The position numbers were made by a program, and so were the translations under genes. Shown one piece after another: positions 8,513-18,678 of a stretch of 64,000 nt of DNA. This stretch comes from Pseudoalteromonas ruthenica (GTDB lineage Bacteria > Pseudomonadota > Gammaproteobacteria > Enterobacterales > Alteromonadaceae). Location of the stretch: NCBI RefSeq assembly GCF_008808095.1, contig NZ_CP023396.1:2559501-2623500 (forward strand), read 5' to 3'. The notes below the pieces were generated by a model. That model had not been told where the DNA came from, searched no databases, and saw nothing but the letters and a program-made list of their open reading frames with translations. Numbering within the stretch: position 1 is the first letter of the stretch; each line of letters starts with the position of its first letter.

Positions 8513-10528
8513 ATGAAACTAAAAACAAAGTTGTCTTTGTCGTTTGCCGCCGTTATTGCTTTAATGGTTATCTCGAGCCTTATCGTTTGGCTTAAAGTCT
8601 CCACCGAAACCCTGCAAGCTGAGGAAGTTAAAAACGACGACCTTCCCGGTTTACTAGCCTATTTATCGATCTCCGATACTATTTATCAAATGCAAAATGA
8701 AGCCCTTGAATACATAGGCGGTGAGCAACAAAAGCGAGACAGCTTTGCGGCTTTGTATAGACAATTTCAAACGCAACACCAAGAGCTTTATAAGTATGAG
8801 TCTAACAAGCCATCAGACATAGAGAAGATGGCAAACATAGAAAACTTAGTGAAGGAATACAATCGCGGCATCACTGAGGGCGTATTTAATCGATACGACC
8901 CTGAATTGTTTCGTAGCGTACAATCACAAGTGGCACAGTTAGAACAAGACACCGGTGAGAAGTTAGGTGACTTACTCGACGAGCTAAAAGACCAAGAGTA
9001 TGCACAGGCCATGCAAGCAAGCGATTTACAAACCAGCTTGCAGGATAATTTACCGGGTGTCAGATATTACCTCGAACTGATAGATGAGGCCGGTGACCTG
9101 GTCGCGGGTGTGAACGCACACATTCGCGGTGATACCGCAGCTAAAGGACGCTTTAAAGATGATTTAACCAGTTTCAATGAATACCTTGAGGCGCTTCGGC
9201 CACTTGAGCAACAACCTGATGAAGTTGCAGCGCTACGTCAAGTTGAGTCTTATCGCGATGACATTGTGCGCACGGCCAACAGCATTTTTACACGCTATAG
9301 TCCACAAGACTATATTGATGCTCGAAGTACTATCAATGACCTAGAAGCCCAGGTTGTTGATAAACTAAACACTATTTTGCAAACCTCAGCGCGAGAAGAG
9401 CAAGTAGACGCTATTAGCGCCTTAAACCACCTTGTCGAGGGCTTAAACCTGACCTTGATCATTATTGTGATCATTACCTTAATCGCCTTCGTTGTCGCAG
9501 GCATTATTGCCTACCTCATTAGCCACTCAATCATTACTCGCTTAAACAATGTGCTAGAGACAGCAGAAAGTGTCAGCATCGGCGATTTATCGCGCCCGGC
9601 TATTGCTCATGCTAACAAGGATGAAATCGACAGCCTTGCTGCGGCGACCAATAAAATGTCGTCATCTCTGCATGATTTAATGGCTCTGATCACGTCACTG
9701 GCCACTCAGGTTAGGGAATCCAGCTTGGAAATTAGCTCAACAAACGAGCAAATCGCTAATCGCAGCCAAAACTCAGCAGACCAATCAACACAGATAGCCA
9801 CTGCCATTGAAGAAATGAGCTCAACGGTTTCAGAGGTCGCCAGACAATCACAACAAGCATCTGGCAATAGTGAGCAAGCAAGAGAGTATGCCGCTCATGG
9901 TGCCGAAGCAGTAAGCCAAACGGTAGCAGAAATAAGAAGCGCTTCGAGCAGAGTGCAGAACACCTCCAGCTCAGTCACCGAACTGGGTGAGCTTAGTAAT
10001 CAAATTGGCAATATCATCAGTGTGATCAGTGCCATTGCCGAGCAGACAAACTTGTTGGCACTTAATGCTGCCATTGAGGCCGCACGAGCCGGTGAGCAGG
10101 GCCGAGGCTTTGCCGTAGTTGCCGACGAAGTACGGACCTTGGCTGAGCGCACGACCAAAGCCACCGATGAAGTCGCGCAGACAATTACCGCCATCCAAAA
10201 GCAAACTCACCAAGCGGTAGAGTCTATGCATAGTAGCGTAGAGCAAGTAAACAGCAGTGTATCTATGGCGGAGCAGGCCGGGGAACAACTTAGCAATATA
10301 ATGCAAAGTGCCAGCGATATTGCTAGTATGATTCAATCAATCGCGACGGCCACCGAAGAGCAATCTGTGGTCGCTGCGGAAATGGCCAAGGACGTGTCTG
10401 ATATTGAGCGCGCGAGCCAAGCATCACTGAACGACACGCAAGGGGCTTTAGAGATTGCGAAACAGCTTAATTCTCAAGCCGGTGAACTTAGTGAGTCTGT
10501 GCAGCGCTTTAAATTGCGTGCCAGTTAA
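8513..10528 (+). CDS. Methyl-accepting chemotaxis protein with helical periplasmic sensor (HBM-like)
   Basis: A 671-aa inner-membrane chemoreceptor. TM1 is about residues 5-27; an all-helical periplasmic domain of ~280 residues follows, of a size that fits a helical bimodular (HBM) sensor; TM2 is near 312-336, then a HAMP domain and the long cytoplasmic coiled coil. The hairpin tip [20 protein letters not shown], followed by [18 protein letters not shown], is the conserved CheA/CheW contact and is intact. There is no C-terminal CheR-docking pentapeptide (the protein ends FKLRAS). The ligand is unknown; HBM receptors elsewhere bind organic acids. A 7-bp inverted repeat (AGCCTGT/ACAGGCT, 8466-8494) lies just before the start in the leader. 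Confidence 0.93.
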   Translation: MKLKTKLSLSFAAVIALMVISSLIVWLKVSTETLQAEEVKNDDLPGLLAYLSISDTIYQMQNEALEYIGGEQQKRDSFAALYRQFQTQHQELYKYESNKPSDIEKMANIENLVKEYNRGITEGVFNRYDPELFRSVQSQVAQLEQDTGEKLGDLLDELKDQEYAQAMQASDLQTSLQDNLPGVRYYLELIDEAGDLVAGVNAHIRGDTAAKGRFKDDLTSFNEYLEALRPLEQQPDEVAALRQVESYRDDIVRTANSIFTRYSPQDYIDARSTINDLEAQVVDKLNTILQTSAREEQVDAISALNHLVEGLNLTLIIIVIITLIAFVVAGIIAYLISHSIITRLNNVLETAESVSIGDLSRPAIAHANKDEIDSLAAATNKMSSSLHDLMALITSLATQVRESSLEISSTNEQIANRSQNSADQSTQIATAIEEMSSTVSEVARQSQQASGNSEQAREYAAHGAEAVSQTVAEIRSASSRVQNTSSSVTELGELSNQIGNIISVISAIAEQTNLLALNAAIEAARAGEQGRGFAVVADEVRTLAERTTKATDEVAQTITAIQKQTHQAVESMHSSVEQVNSSVSMAEQAGEQLSNIMQSASDIASMIQSIATATEEQSVVAAEMAKDVSDIERASQASLNDTQGALEIAKQLNSQAGELSESVQRFKLRAS

Positions 10529-10540
10529 GCACAATACCCA

Positions 10541-10569
10541 TTGATTTTATGTATCGCTGTCGGTATTTT
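10541..10569 (+). promoter_or_regulatory. Probable sigma70 promoter of the czc-like operon
   Basis: TTGATT (10541-10546) and TATTTT (10564-10569) are separated by 17 bp, 27 bp before the first gene of the metal efflux operon. Sequence match only. Confidence 0.45.
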
Positions 10570-10595
10570 AGACCCTAATTTGATAACTAACAGGT

Positions 10596-10946
10596 GTGCT
10601 CCCGGTGCTTAAGTGTGTATTTAGCATTCTTTTACCCCTAGTGATTGTGCTGCAATCACTGGCAGCGAGTGCTGATCCCACCCCTGTACATCAAATCGAC
10701 AGCGAGCATTTACAGAGCGTACATTCGCACCAACAACATGATGACTTGCAACCACAGGCAAGCGATAACTTGCACGATACTGCTGATTGTCATCACTGCG
10801 GCCACTGCTCAGGCTCACATCTCACTTGGGGGAGCATGCCGGCCCCCTGTTTTGCCAATGACCATGTTGATTTCGCATTGCCGGACTGGCGCCACCGCGC
10901 TGTGGGCGAAGTCATTTACCCAACTTTCCGCCCTCCCATCGTCTAA
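10596..10946 (+). CDS. Small exported His/Cys-rich protein at head of the RND operon
   Basis: A 116-aa protein starting at GTG (a second GTG lies 9 bp on). It has an N-terminal signal peptide/TM segment (about residues 5-23, ending near ASA) and a metal-binding-looking middle with many His (HSHQQHDD) and a CHHCGHC cluster around residues 65-71. Similar short DUF2946-like proteins are found in front of copper and zinc efflux operons. The position directly before the adaptor gene and the metal-ligand pattern suggest a periplasmic metal chaperone or sensor; the precise family is uncertain. A second ORF in another frame across the same bases lacks such features. Confidence 0.65.
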   Translation: MLPVLKCVFSILLPLVIVLQSLAASADPTPVHQIDSEHLQSVHSHQQHDDLQPQASDNLHDTADCHHCGHCSGSHLTWGSMPAPCFANDHVDFALPDWRHRAVGEVIYPTFRPPIV

Positions 10947-11021
10947 CTGCACTTATCCGCCATGCCCAACGCGCACACTGCGCTTGCGGCTAACTTAACA
11001 TTTGCAGTTAGAGAACAGTTT

Positions 11022-12236
11022 ATGAAGCTTTCTATTTTTTGCTTTGCGCGCAGCGCGAAGGCACTTAGTGGCGCGTGTATTTATCGCGCCTTGAACACCT
11101 TTTTCACGGTGTTTATCAAAACCGTTACATTGTTAGTATTGAGCGTGTCGTCGCTCACCTTCGCGGGCGAAGGTCACGACCATAATGATACCAACAATAC
11201 AGCAAAATCATCACCCAGTGACCATGGTCAAGGTATTGCTCTCAGTGAGCGCAGCATGGCCCTAGCGCAAATAAAAGTAGCGCCCTTACAAGCACGTACA
11301 CATAACAAAACGCTGTATGCACCTGGAGAGCTCAAAGCCAATGGGTACTCAAGTTACATCGTTTCTGCACGTACTGAGTCGGTTGTCATTGAGCGCCACG
11401 CAATGCTTGGCGAGCACGTCAATCAAGGGCAACCACTGGTCACCTTATTCAGTGAAACAATGGCCAATGCTCAGGCCGACTACCTAGTAGCGGCGAGTGA
11501 GTGGCAACGAGTAAAGCAACTTGATAACCGAGCGGTGAGTGAAAGTGCTCGCTTAAAAGCACAGTCACAATACAACGCCAGCTACGGGCAGTTAATTGCC
11601 CTTGGCTTAACCACTGAAGCCATTGATACAATTAGTAAGGACAACATTGCGTCATTTGGCCAATATTCTTTGGTGGCCCAAACCTCAGGAGTGGTGCTTA
11701 ACGACGACTTCACCCAAGGCCAACGAGTGGAAGCTGGCCAGAGCATTATGACCATCGCCGATGAATCTAGCCTATGGGTTGAGGCCAAAGTTGCGCCTTA
11801 TAGCGACGGCGCCATCAATAAAGCCACAGCGGTGAATATCGTCGTCAACGGCCGCACTTACCCAGCGAAAGTCATTCAAGAAGCCCATGTGATTGACCCA
11901 ACTACACGGACGCGGGTGATCCGGCTAAAAGTAGATAACCCGCAAGATAAACTCCATGCCGGCATGTTCGTCGATGTGCATTTCACATTTGCCAGCACCA
12001 CGCCAATATTAGCTCTCCCGCAGAGCGCGCTCATGCGCGGCAGTGACGGCGATTGGCAGGTGTTTGTGCAACAAAGCCCCGGCGAGTTCTTACCCGTAGA
12101 GGTTGAATTGGGTGAACGCTTTGGTCGCTACCAACAAATCTCCGGCGTGCCTGCGGGAGTCAATGTCGCGATGACCGGGGCTTTCTTTATTTCTTCTCAA
12201 CTGGCCAAAAGTGGCTTTGACCCCCATAACCACTAA
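11022..12236 (+). CDS. RND efflux periplasmic adaptor subunit, CzcB/CusB-like
   Basis: A 404-aa membrane fusion protein that links an RND pump to an outer-membrane channel for heavy-metal efflux. The start at 11022 (MKLSIFCF) is chosen because it gives a signal/anchor segment (about residues 22-47, TFFTVFIKTVTLLVLSVSS) and a mature start rich in His and Asp (GEGHDHND); an upstream in-frame ATG at 10962 would put 20 polar residues before it. Barrel-sandwich halves (residues about 110-245) flank an alpha hairpin, followed by beta-barrel and membrane-proximal parts. It lies 14 bp before the pump gene and is probably cotranscribed with it. No outer-membrane CzcC/TolC-type gene accompanies it. Confidence 0.88.
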   Translation: MKLSIFCFARSAKALSGACIYRALNTFFTVFIKTVTLLVLSVSSLTFAGEGHDHNDTNNTAKSSPSDHGQGIALSERSMALAQIKVAPLQARTHNKTLYAPGELKANGYSSYIVSARTESVVIERHAMLGEHVNQGQPLVTLFSETMANAQADYLVAASEWQRVKQLDNRAVSESARLKAQSQYNASYGQLIALGLTTEAIDTISKDNIASFGQYSLVAQTSGVVLNDDFTQGQRVEAGQSIMTIADESSLWVEAKVAPYSDGAINKATAVNIVVNGRTYPAKVIQEAHVIDPTTRTRVIRLKVDNPQDKLHAGMFVDVHFTFASTTPILALPQSALMRGSDGDWQVFVQQSPGEFLPVEVELGERFGRYQQISGVPAGVNVAMTGAFFISSQLAKSGFDPHNH

Positions 12237-12250
12237 GCTGGAGCGGCACA

Positions 12251-15200
12251 ATGTTTAATTATATTATTGCTTGGGCGGTGCGTAACCGCCTCCTTGTCGT
12301 GCTGGCGTTGGTGAGCCTGATCGCTGCCAGCATCACAGTGATCCCTAAACTTAACTTAGACGCCTTTCCCGACGTCACCAATGTACAAGTAACGGTAAAC
12401 ACCGAAGCCCCCGGTCTGGCCGCCGAAGAGGTAGAGCAACTGATCACCTACCCTATCGAAGCGGTTATGTATGCACTTCCCAATGTCGAGCAAGTGCGCT
12501 CAATATCTAAAACAGGCCTTTCTGGAGTGACCATCGTGTTTAACGAGGACACCGATATTTACTTTGCTAGACAGCTGGTTTTTGAGCGTTTACAAGCCGC
12601 CAAAGAGCTTATCCCCGACGGTCTTGGCAGCCCTGAGATGGGCCCCAATACCTCAGGCTTGGGGCAAGTGTATCAGTACTTACTCATAGCCGATGCAGAA
12701 GCCGAGCTCGATACGATGGCCCTGCGCTCACTCAATGATTGGGTGGTAAAGCTGCTGATTATGCCGATTGACGGCGTCACTGATGTGCTGTCATTTGGTG
12801 GTCATGTGCGCCAATACCAAGTCGCTATCAACCCGAATAAATTACTCGCCTACCAATTAACGCAGCAAGACCTTGTTGCCGCACTCGATGCCAGCAATGA
12901 CAATGTGGGCGGTTGGTATATGGACCGTGGTCAAGAACAGCTGGTAGTGCGCGGTACCGGCTGGTTTGCTCACTCACGCCAAGGCATTGAGCAAATAAAA
13001 CAAGTGGCGGTAAAAACCGTCGCCGGCACGGTCATTACCGTCGGTGATATTGCTGAGGTACGCTTAGGCAGCGAGATTCGCCAAGGTGCGGTGACCATGA
13101 GCCGTAAAAACGCCCAGGGCGAGGTCGAGCAGTTAGGTGAAGTGGTCTCTGGCATTGTCCTCAAACGCATGGGTGCCAATACCAAAGCCACCATCGATGG
13201 GATCGAGCAAAGGGTGCAAATGATCAATCAAGCGCTGCCACAGGGAGTGCGATTTCAACCTTTTTATGACCAAGCAGACCTTATCACCAAAGCCGTGAAT
13301 ACAGTGGTGAATGCACTCACTCTCGCCTTTATTTTTATCGTTGTTGTGCTCGCCCTGTTTCTAATGAACCTACGCGCCACGTTACTAGTGCTCATATCCA
13401 TCCCTATTGCCATTGCTATGGCCTTAATGATGATGGTGTGGCTTAACGTTTCCGCTAATTTAATGTCACTTGGCGGTCTTGCTGTGGCGATTGGCATGCT
13501 GGTCGACGGCTCAGTGGTAATGGTTGAGAACATGTTTAAGCATTTAAGCCGCCAAGACAGCACGTTAACGGCACGCGAGCGTATTTTACTCGCGGGTAAA
13601 GAGGTCGCTCGACCCGTATTTTTCGCCGCAACCATTATTTTAGTCGTGTTTATGCCGCTCTTTAGCTTCGAAGGCGTTGAAGCCAAACTGTTCCAACCGA
13701 TGGCGATAAGCATTATTTTAGCGGTGATCAGTGCCATTTTCGTGGCGTTGATTATCGTCCCTGCACTAGCAAGCTATCTGTTTACCGGTCAAATCACGTC
13801 GCGCCCCAGCTTGATACTCAAACCCTTGGATGTGCTTTATCGAAAAACATTACACCTGGCCCTAGCGCATACCAAAGCGGTGGTAGTCACGGCGCTTATA
13901 CTCGTTGCTGGCGCTGTTGCCACCCTAGGGCAGTTGGGAACCGAATTTGTTCCCGAGCTCGAAGAAGGTACCATTAACCTGCGCGTTACCTTGGCGCCTT
14001 CTTCAAGCCTCGAAACCGCGCTTGCGGTGGCTCCCAAACTAGAAGCTAAACTGTTAAGCTTTCCCGAGGTCACGTACGCCCTAAGCCGTATCGGTCGGGC
14101 CGAAATTGGGGGCGACCCCGAGCCGGTCAATAACATCGAAATCTATATTGGCTTAAAGCCCCCCAGTCAGTGGCAAAGTGCAGAAAACCGCTACCAACTA
14201 CAAGCCTTGATGGAGCAAAAGCTCAGTGCCCACCCTGGGTTGTTGTTTAACTTTTCTCAGCCTATCGCCACACGAGTTGATGAGTTACTGTCTGGAGTAA
14301 AAGCGCAGCTGGCCATCAAACTATTTGGCCCCGAACTTGAAGTGCTAGCGACTCAGGGCGAGGCCATTGCCAATGCGGTAAAAGCGGTGCCAGGCACCCG
14401 CGATGTCGCGCTTGAACAAATTGCCGGCGAAGCACAACTGATCGTTAAACCAAAACGCCAAGCCTTGGCTCGTTATGGCTTGCAAGTCGCCGATGTGATG
14501 GGCTTGGTGCGCGACGGCATTGGCGGTGTACAAGCCGGACAAATTATCAATGGCAATGAACGCTATGATATTAACGTACGCATTGATAAACCCTACCGAC
14601 AAACCCCACAAGCCATTGGCAATTTATATTTGCAAGCTAGCAACGGGGCGTGGGTGCGCTTAGCCGATGTGGCCGATATTAGTATTGAATCGGGGCCTCC
14701 TCAGGTGCGCCGCGACGATGTACAGCGCCGAGTTGTAGTCCAAGCAAATGTCCAAGGCCGGGATATGGGCTCGGTGGTGGCGCAAATTCGTGAGCAAATC
14801 GCAAATGATGTGGCGCTGCCCAGCGGGTACTCTGTGGCCATCGGCGGGCAATTCGAAAATCAACAGCGGGCACAGCAGCGCCTCAGCGTTGTTATTCCAT
14901 TGTCACTGGCTGCCATCGCGCTGTTACTGTATTTTGCGTTTGGCAGCGTCGGCCAAGCCTTGCTGATATTAATCAACGTCCCATTGGCAGTCATTGGTGG
15001 GGTGTTTTCCTTATATTTAAGTGGGCAGTATTTGTCGGTGCCAAGCTCGGTAGGCTTTATTACTTTATTTGGCGTTGCCGTACTCAATGGAGTGGTGATG
15101 GTCGAGAGCATCAATCAGCGTATCAATAGCAACCAGGCTCTAGCCAGCGCAGTATTTGAGGGGGCCACGCAGCGCCTGCGCCCGGTGCTGATGACCGCTA

Positions 15201-15373
15201 TCACGTCGGCATTAGGCTTGATTCCAATGCTGCTTTCTCAAGGTGTGGGCGCCGAAATTCAGCACCCCTTGGCAAGCGTGATTGTCGGCGGGCTACTGAC
15301 ATCCACCTTATTAACTTTGTTTGTGTTGCCAGCTTTGTATCCACGTTTTTCTCAGGCTAAGCTTAAACACTAA
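12251..15373 (+). CDS. Heavy-metal RND efflux pump, CzcA/CusA family
   Basis: A 1040-aa inner-membrane proton/metal antiporter, full length for the HME-RND family, with two large periplasmic loops and 12 TM helices. The TM4 signature reads AIGMLVDGSVVMVEN, the A-x-G-x3-D-G-S form rather than the DFG-x3-DGA of classical CzcA or the AxG-x4-DA form of CusA, so the substrate is a divalent heavy metal but Cu/Ag is less likely; this is a family-level inference. The second half repeats the pattern (FGVAVLNGVVMVESIN). It is the last gene of the three-gene metal operon. A stem-loop follows at 15382. Confidence 0.92.
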   Translation: MFNYIIAWAVRNRLLVVLALVSLIAASITVIPKLNLDAFPDVTNVQVTVNTEAPGLAAEEVEQLITYPIEAVMYALPNVEQVRSISKTGLSGVTIVFNEDTDIYFARQLVFERLQAAKELIPDGLGSPEMGPNTSGLGQVYQYLLIADAEAELDTMALRSLNDWVVKLLIMPIDGVTDVLSFGGHVRQYQVAINPNKLLAYQLTQQDLVAALDASNDNVGGWYMDRGQEQLVVRGTGWFAHSRQGIEQIKQVAVKTVAGTVITVGDIAEVRLGSEIRQGAVTMSRKNAQGEVEQLGEVVSGIVLKRMGANTKATIDGIEQRVQMINQALPQGVRFQPFYDQADLITKAVNTVVNALTLAFIFIVVVLALFLMNLRATLLVLISIPIAIAMALMMMVWLNVSANLMSLGGLAVAIGMLVDGSVVMVENMFKHLSRQDSTLTARERILLAGKEVARPVFFAATIILVVFMPLFSFEGVEAKLFQPMAISIILAVISAIFVALIIVPALASYLFTGQITSRPSLILKPLDVLYRKTLHLALAHTKAVVVTALILVAGAVATLGQLGTEFVPELEEGTINLRVTLAPSSSLETALAVAPKLEAKLLSFPEVTYALSRIGRAEIGGDPEPVNNIEIYIGLKPPSQWQSAENRYQLQALMEQKLSAHPGLLFNFSQPIATRVDELLSGVKAQLAIKLFGPELEVLATQGEAIANAVKAVPGTRDVALEQIAGEAQLIVKPKRQALARYGLQVADVMGLVRDGIGGVQAGQIINGNERYDINVRIDKPYRQTPQAIGNLYLQASNGAWVRLADVADISIESGPPQVRRDDVQRRVVVQANVQGRDMGSVVAQIREQIANDVALPSGYSVAIGGQFENQQRAQQRLSVVIPLSLAAIALLLYFAFGSVGQALLILINVPLAVIGGVFSLYLSGQYLSVPSSVGFITLFGVAVLNGVVMVESINQRINSNQALASAVFEGATQRLRPVLMTAITSALGLIPMLLSQGVGAEIQHPLASVIVGGLLTSTLLTLFVLPALYPRFSQAKLKH

Positions 15374-15381
15374 AGCTATTG

Positions 15382-15414
15382 TGGCGCATGAATCGACAAC
15401 AGGTTTATGCGCCA
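15382..15414 (+). terminator. Stem-loop after the RND operon (weak terminator)
   Basis: TGGCGCAT (15382-15389) and ATGCGCCA (15407-15414) form an 8-bp perfect stem with a 17-nt loop. No T-run follows, so it may be an RNA-stability or Rho-associated element rather than an intrinsic terminator. It overlaps nothing coding and lies just before the gmk promoter. Confidence 0.35.
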
Positions 15415-15415
15415 G

Positions 15416-15444
15416 TTAACCTAGGCTGAGAAATCCGCTATACT
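15416..15444 (+). promoter_or_regulatory. Probable sigma70 promoter of gmk
   Basis: TTAACC (15416-15421), 17-bp spacer, TATACT (15439-15444), followed by a G/C-rich discriminator; about 40 bp before the gmk ATG. Sequence match only. Confidence 0.55.
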
Positions 15445-15484
15445 ACGCGGCTCTTTTTTAAACCCCAGTATTTAGAGAGACATC

Positions 15485-16105
15485 ATGAGCCAAGTTCGTG
15501 GTAATTTGTTTATTTTATCCGCCCCATCTGGTGCGGGTAAGTCCAGCTTGATCAATGCATTACTCCAACAACATAGTGATATGCAAGTATCGGTGTCACA
15601 CACCACTCGTGCTCCTCGCCCTGGCGAGCAAGACGCTAAGCATTATCATTTTGTAAGCGAAGCTGAGTTCAAAACACTGATCGACAATGATGATTTCTTT
15701 GAATGGGCGCAAGTGTTCGACAATTATTACGGCACTTCAAAGGCGGCGATAGAACAGCAACTTGCCAACGGCATTGATGTGTTTCTCGATATCGACTGGC
15801 AAGGCGCGCGACAAGTGCGTGAATTAGCCCCGGACGTCACCACTATTTTTATTTTGCCGCCATCCAAGGCAGAGCTTGAAAATCGCCTGACTAATCGCGG
15901 CCAAGATTCCGCAGACGTGATTGCCGGGCGCATGGCCAAGGCGCAATCGGAAACCTCACACTTTGATGAGTATGATTACTTGGTCGTTAATGATGACTTT
16001 GACACCGCTTTAGCTGAGATTGAAACCATCGTTAAAGCCAAGCGCTTAAGCATCAGCGCTCAGCGTGTAAAACATAACGAACTAATCCACGACTTGTTAA
16101 AATAA
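15485..16105 (+). CDS. gmk: Guanylate kinase
   Basis: A 206-aa cytoplasmic kinase converting GMP and ATP to GDP and ADP, in purine nucleotide salvage and GTP supply. The P-loop APSGAGKS is at residues 13-20 with Lys19. GMP-binding residues of the family are seen in [11 protein letters not shown] and in the [14 protein letters not shown] segment. Length and ends match the family. It begins the gmk-rpoZ-spoT series, an arrangement shared with E. coli, linking GTP supply to the stringent response. The start follows a GAGAGACATC leader with a purine-rich site. Confidence 0.98.
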   Translation: MSQVRGNLFILSAPSGAGKSSLINALLQQHSDMQVSVSHTTRAPRPGEQDAKHYHFVSEAEFKTLIDNDDFFEWAQVFDNYYGTSKAAIEQQLANGIDVFLDIDWQGARQVRELAPDVTTIFILPPSKAELENRLTNRGQDSADVIAGRMAKAQSETSHFDEYDYLVVNDDFDTALAEIETIVKAKRLSISAQRVKHNELIHDLLK

Positions 16106-16170
16106 CTATTGGCCTAAACTTAACCTTGCAGTAAACTATGCGTTTACAGAATTAAATTTTGGAGTGAAGC

Positions 16171-16446
16171 ATGGCTCGCGTAACTGTTGAAGATGCAGTA
16201 GATAAAATTGGCAACCGTTTTGACTTAATCCTTGTCGCCGCCCGTCGTGCGCGCCAGATCGCCGTAGGTGGTAAAGATCCTATGGTTGATGCTGAAAACG
16301 ATAAACCAACGGTTCTCGCTTTGCGTGAAATCGAGGAAGGCCACATTACTGTGGATACCCTAGAGGCCATTGAACGCCAAGAGCAGCAAAACCAAGAAGC
16401 GGCTGAAATGGCAGCTGTTGCGGCTATCGTTGGCGGTAACCAATAA
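16171..16446 (+). CDS. rpoZ: RNA polymerase omega subunit
   Basis: A 91-aa omega subunit that helps assemble the beta' subunit and forms part of a ppGpp site on RNA polymerase. The N-terminus [30 protein letters not shown] is the family hallmark (residues 1-30, here quoted in two parts: [10 protein letters not shown] and [16 protein letters not shown]). The short C-terminal tail is Gln/Glu/Ala-rich, as usual. It lies between gmk and spoT, the normal gammaproteobacterial context. The ribosome binding site GGAG is 8 nt before ATG. Confidence 0.97.
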   Translation: MARVTVEDAVDKIGNRFDLILVAARRARQIAVGGKDPMVDAENDKPTVLALREIEEGHITVDTLEAIERQEQQNQEAAEMAAVAAIVGGNQ

Positions 16447-16467
16447 GCGGCCTCTAACGCTCTCAAA

Positions 16468-16492
16468 ACGGCTGCAATACTCGCGCAGCCGT
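16468..16492 (+). terminator. Stem-loop between rpoZ and spoT
   Basis: ACGGCTGC (16468-16475) and GCAGCCGT (16485-16492) form an 8-bp perfect stem, followed by a pyrimidine-rich but not T-only stretch. It may attenuate read-through into spoT or stabilise the gmk-rpoZ message. Confidence 0.4.
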
Positions 16493-16563
16493 TGGCTTTC
16501 CCCTCTTTTCATCGTATATTCACCTTAACTGTTCAATTTCGCCTCGCTGTGTTTGGAGTGTGA

Positions 16564-18669
16564 ATGTATCTCTTTGAAGGTCTAAAGAAAAAAATATCCG
16601 AGTACCTGCCTCCGGCTGATGTGGCATTGGTACAAAAAGCCTATGTGGTGGCCCGTGAAGCCCATGAAGGACAATTTCGCTCAAGTGGTGAGCCGTACAT
16701 CACACACCCCGTTGAAGTAACGCAGATTTTAGCCAGCATGAAGCTCGACCATGAGACCCTTATGGCGGCGCTTATGCACGATGTCATCGAAGACACTGAC
16801 TTCTCGCAACAAGACCTGGCGGAAATATTTGGCGAGACGGTCGCCGAACTCGTCGAGGGCGTCAGTAAGCTCGATAAACTCAGCTTCAAAGACAAAAAAG
16901 AATTCCAAGCTGAAAACTATCGCAAAATGATCATAGCGATAACTCAGGACATCCGCGTTATTTTAATTAAATTGGCGGACCGCACCCATAATATGCGCAC
17001 CCTGGGAGCACTACGTCCTGACAAGCGTCGTCGCATCGCCCGCGAGACCTTAGAAATCTTTGCCCCCATAGCTAACCGCTTAGGTATCCACGACATTAAA
17101 AACGAGCTCGAAGACTTAGGTTTTCAAGCGCTTTACCCGATGCGCTATCGCGCACTGAAATCAGAGGTTGCGAAAGCACGAGGCAATCGTAAGGAAGTGA
17201 TCAGCAATATTCAGGGTGAGATTGAATCACGCTTGGAAGACGCTGGCATTCAAGCGCAAGTATCAGGGCGAGAAAAGCACCTCTACAGCATTTACAAAAA
17301 AATGCTCAACAAAGAGCTGATGTTTAACGAGGTGATGGACATTTATGCGTTTCGCATTGTTGTCGATAGCATGGATACCTGTTACCGCGTGCTTGGGGTG
17401 GCGCATAATCTCTATAAACCTATCGAAACACGTTTTAAAGATTATATTGCTGTACCAAAGACCAATGGCTATCAGTCGCTACACACCTCGCTGGTGGGGC
17501 CACACGGCATTCCCGTAGAGATTCAAATTCGCACCTTAGATATGGATCACATGGCCGATAAAGGGGTCGCGGCACATTGGATGTACAAAAAGGCGGGAGA
17601 AAATACCGGGCATACTGCTCAGCAACGCGCCCGCCAATGGATGCAAAGCCTGCTCGAGCTGCAACAAAGTGCAGGCTCTTCATTTGAGTTCGTGGAAAAC
17701 GTTAAAACCGAACTGTTCCCTGAAGAGATTTACGTATTTACTCCTGATGGCCGTATTATCGAGTTGCCAATGGGGGCCACCGCTGTCGACTTTGCCTATG
17801 CGGTGCACACCGATGTTGGTAACACCTGTGTAGGTGCCCGCGTCAATCGCAAACCGCACCCCTTGAGTCGACCGCTTGATACCGGGCAAACCGTAGAGGT
17901 GATCACCAGCTCAGGGGCACACCCCAACGCCACGTGGCTCAACTTTATTGTTACCGCAAAAGCACGTTTATGTGTACGTAATTACCTTAAGAGCCAACGC
18001 CAAGAAGAGGCCATGCAATTAGGGCGTCGTCTGCTTGATTCGGCTTTGGGCGAGCACGCATTAGACGAGATAGGTGAAGAGCGGATAACGCGTGTACTTG
18101 AAGAGCACCAACTCAACACCTTGCTGGAGCTATTGGTCGAAATAGGCTGTGGCAATATTATGAGTATGCTGGTTGCCAAACGCCTACTGCAAGTAGACGA
18201 GGAACAAATCGATGACTTAGAAAAATCGGCAAAGGCGGCCATTATTGGTACCGAAGGCATGCTGGTCAATTACTCTAAGTGCTGTCGTCCGGTCCCAGGT
18301 GATGCCATTGTCGCTCATGTTAGCCAAGGCAAAGGCCTGACCGTGCACCGCCAAGAATGTAAAAATATTCGCGGCTGGCAAAGCGAGTCATCAAAATACT
18401 TTGTTGTGAAGTGGGAAGATAACCCAGAAAAAGAATACATTGCCGCTTTGCGTGTGGAAATCATCAACCACCAAGGTGTGCTCGCTAAGCTCACCAACTT
18501 AGTGGCGTCAACAGGCGCTAATATTGTTGAACTAACAACTGATGAAAAAGAAAGCAATTTATATGTTATTGACCTTGGCGTGACCGTGAAAGACCGTATT
18601 CACGTAGCAAATATCATGCGCCGCATCCGGGTGATGCCAGATGTACAAAAGGTCTACCGTAAAAAGTAA
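16564..18669 (+). CDS. spoT: Bifunctional (p)ppGpp synthetase/hydrolase SpoT
   Basis: A 701-aa stringent-response enzyme. The HD hydrolase domain is intact: His48 (ITHP), His72-Asp73 and Glu76-Asp77 (MHDVIED). The synthetase domain has the RFKD form of the charged motif (ETRFKDYIAVPKTNGYQSLH), the signature of bifunctional Rel/SpoT enzymes rather than mono-functional RelA (ExDD). A TGS domain follows (EIYVFTPDGRIIELP, near residue 385) and a C-terminal ACT domain (about 625-700). So it can degrade and probably make ppGpp. It follows rpoZ and is followed by ridA after 9 bp. Unlike in E. coli, trmH and recG are not next but 3.9 kb downstream. Confidence 0.97.
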   Translation: MYLFEGLKKKISEYLPPADVALVQKAYVVAREAHEGQFRSSGEPYITHPVEVTQILASMKLDHETLMAALMHDVIEDTDFSQQDLAEIFGETVAELVEGVSKLDKLSFKDKKEFQAENYRKMIIAITQDIRVILIKLADRTHNMRTLGALRPDKRRRIARETLEIFAPIANRLGIHDIKNELEDLGFQALYPMRYRALKSEVAKARGNRKEVISNIQGEIESRLEDAGIQAQVSGREKHLYSIYKKMLNKELMFNEVMDIYAFRIVVDSMDTCYRVLGVAHNLYKPIETRFKDYIAVPKTNGYQSLHTSLVGPHGIPVEIQIRTLDMDHMADKGVAAHWMYKKAGENTGHTAQQRARQWMQSLLELQQSAGSSFEFVENVKTELFPEEIYVFTPDGRIIELPMGATAVDFAYAVHTDVGNTCVGARVNRKPHPLSRPLDTGQTVEVITSSGAHPNATWLNFIVTAKARLCVRNYLKSQRQEEAMQLGRRLLDSALGEHALDEIGEERITRVLEEHQLNTLLELLVEIGCGNIMSMLVAKRLLQVDEEQIDDLEKSAKAAIIGTEGMLVNYSKCCRPVPGDAIVAHVSQGKGLTVHRQECKNIRGWQSESSKYFVVKWEDNPEKEYIAALRVEIINHQGVLAKLTNLVASTGANIVELTTDEKESNLYVIDLGVTVKDRIHVANIMRRIRVMPDVQKVYRKK

Positions 18670-18678
18670 AGGGCAATC

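Noticed and set aside
10645..10998. 117-aa ORF overlapping the small His/Cys-rich protein and the adaptor start
   Set aside because: Different frame across a gene with signal peptide and metal motif; no family features, no ribosome site.
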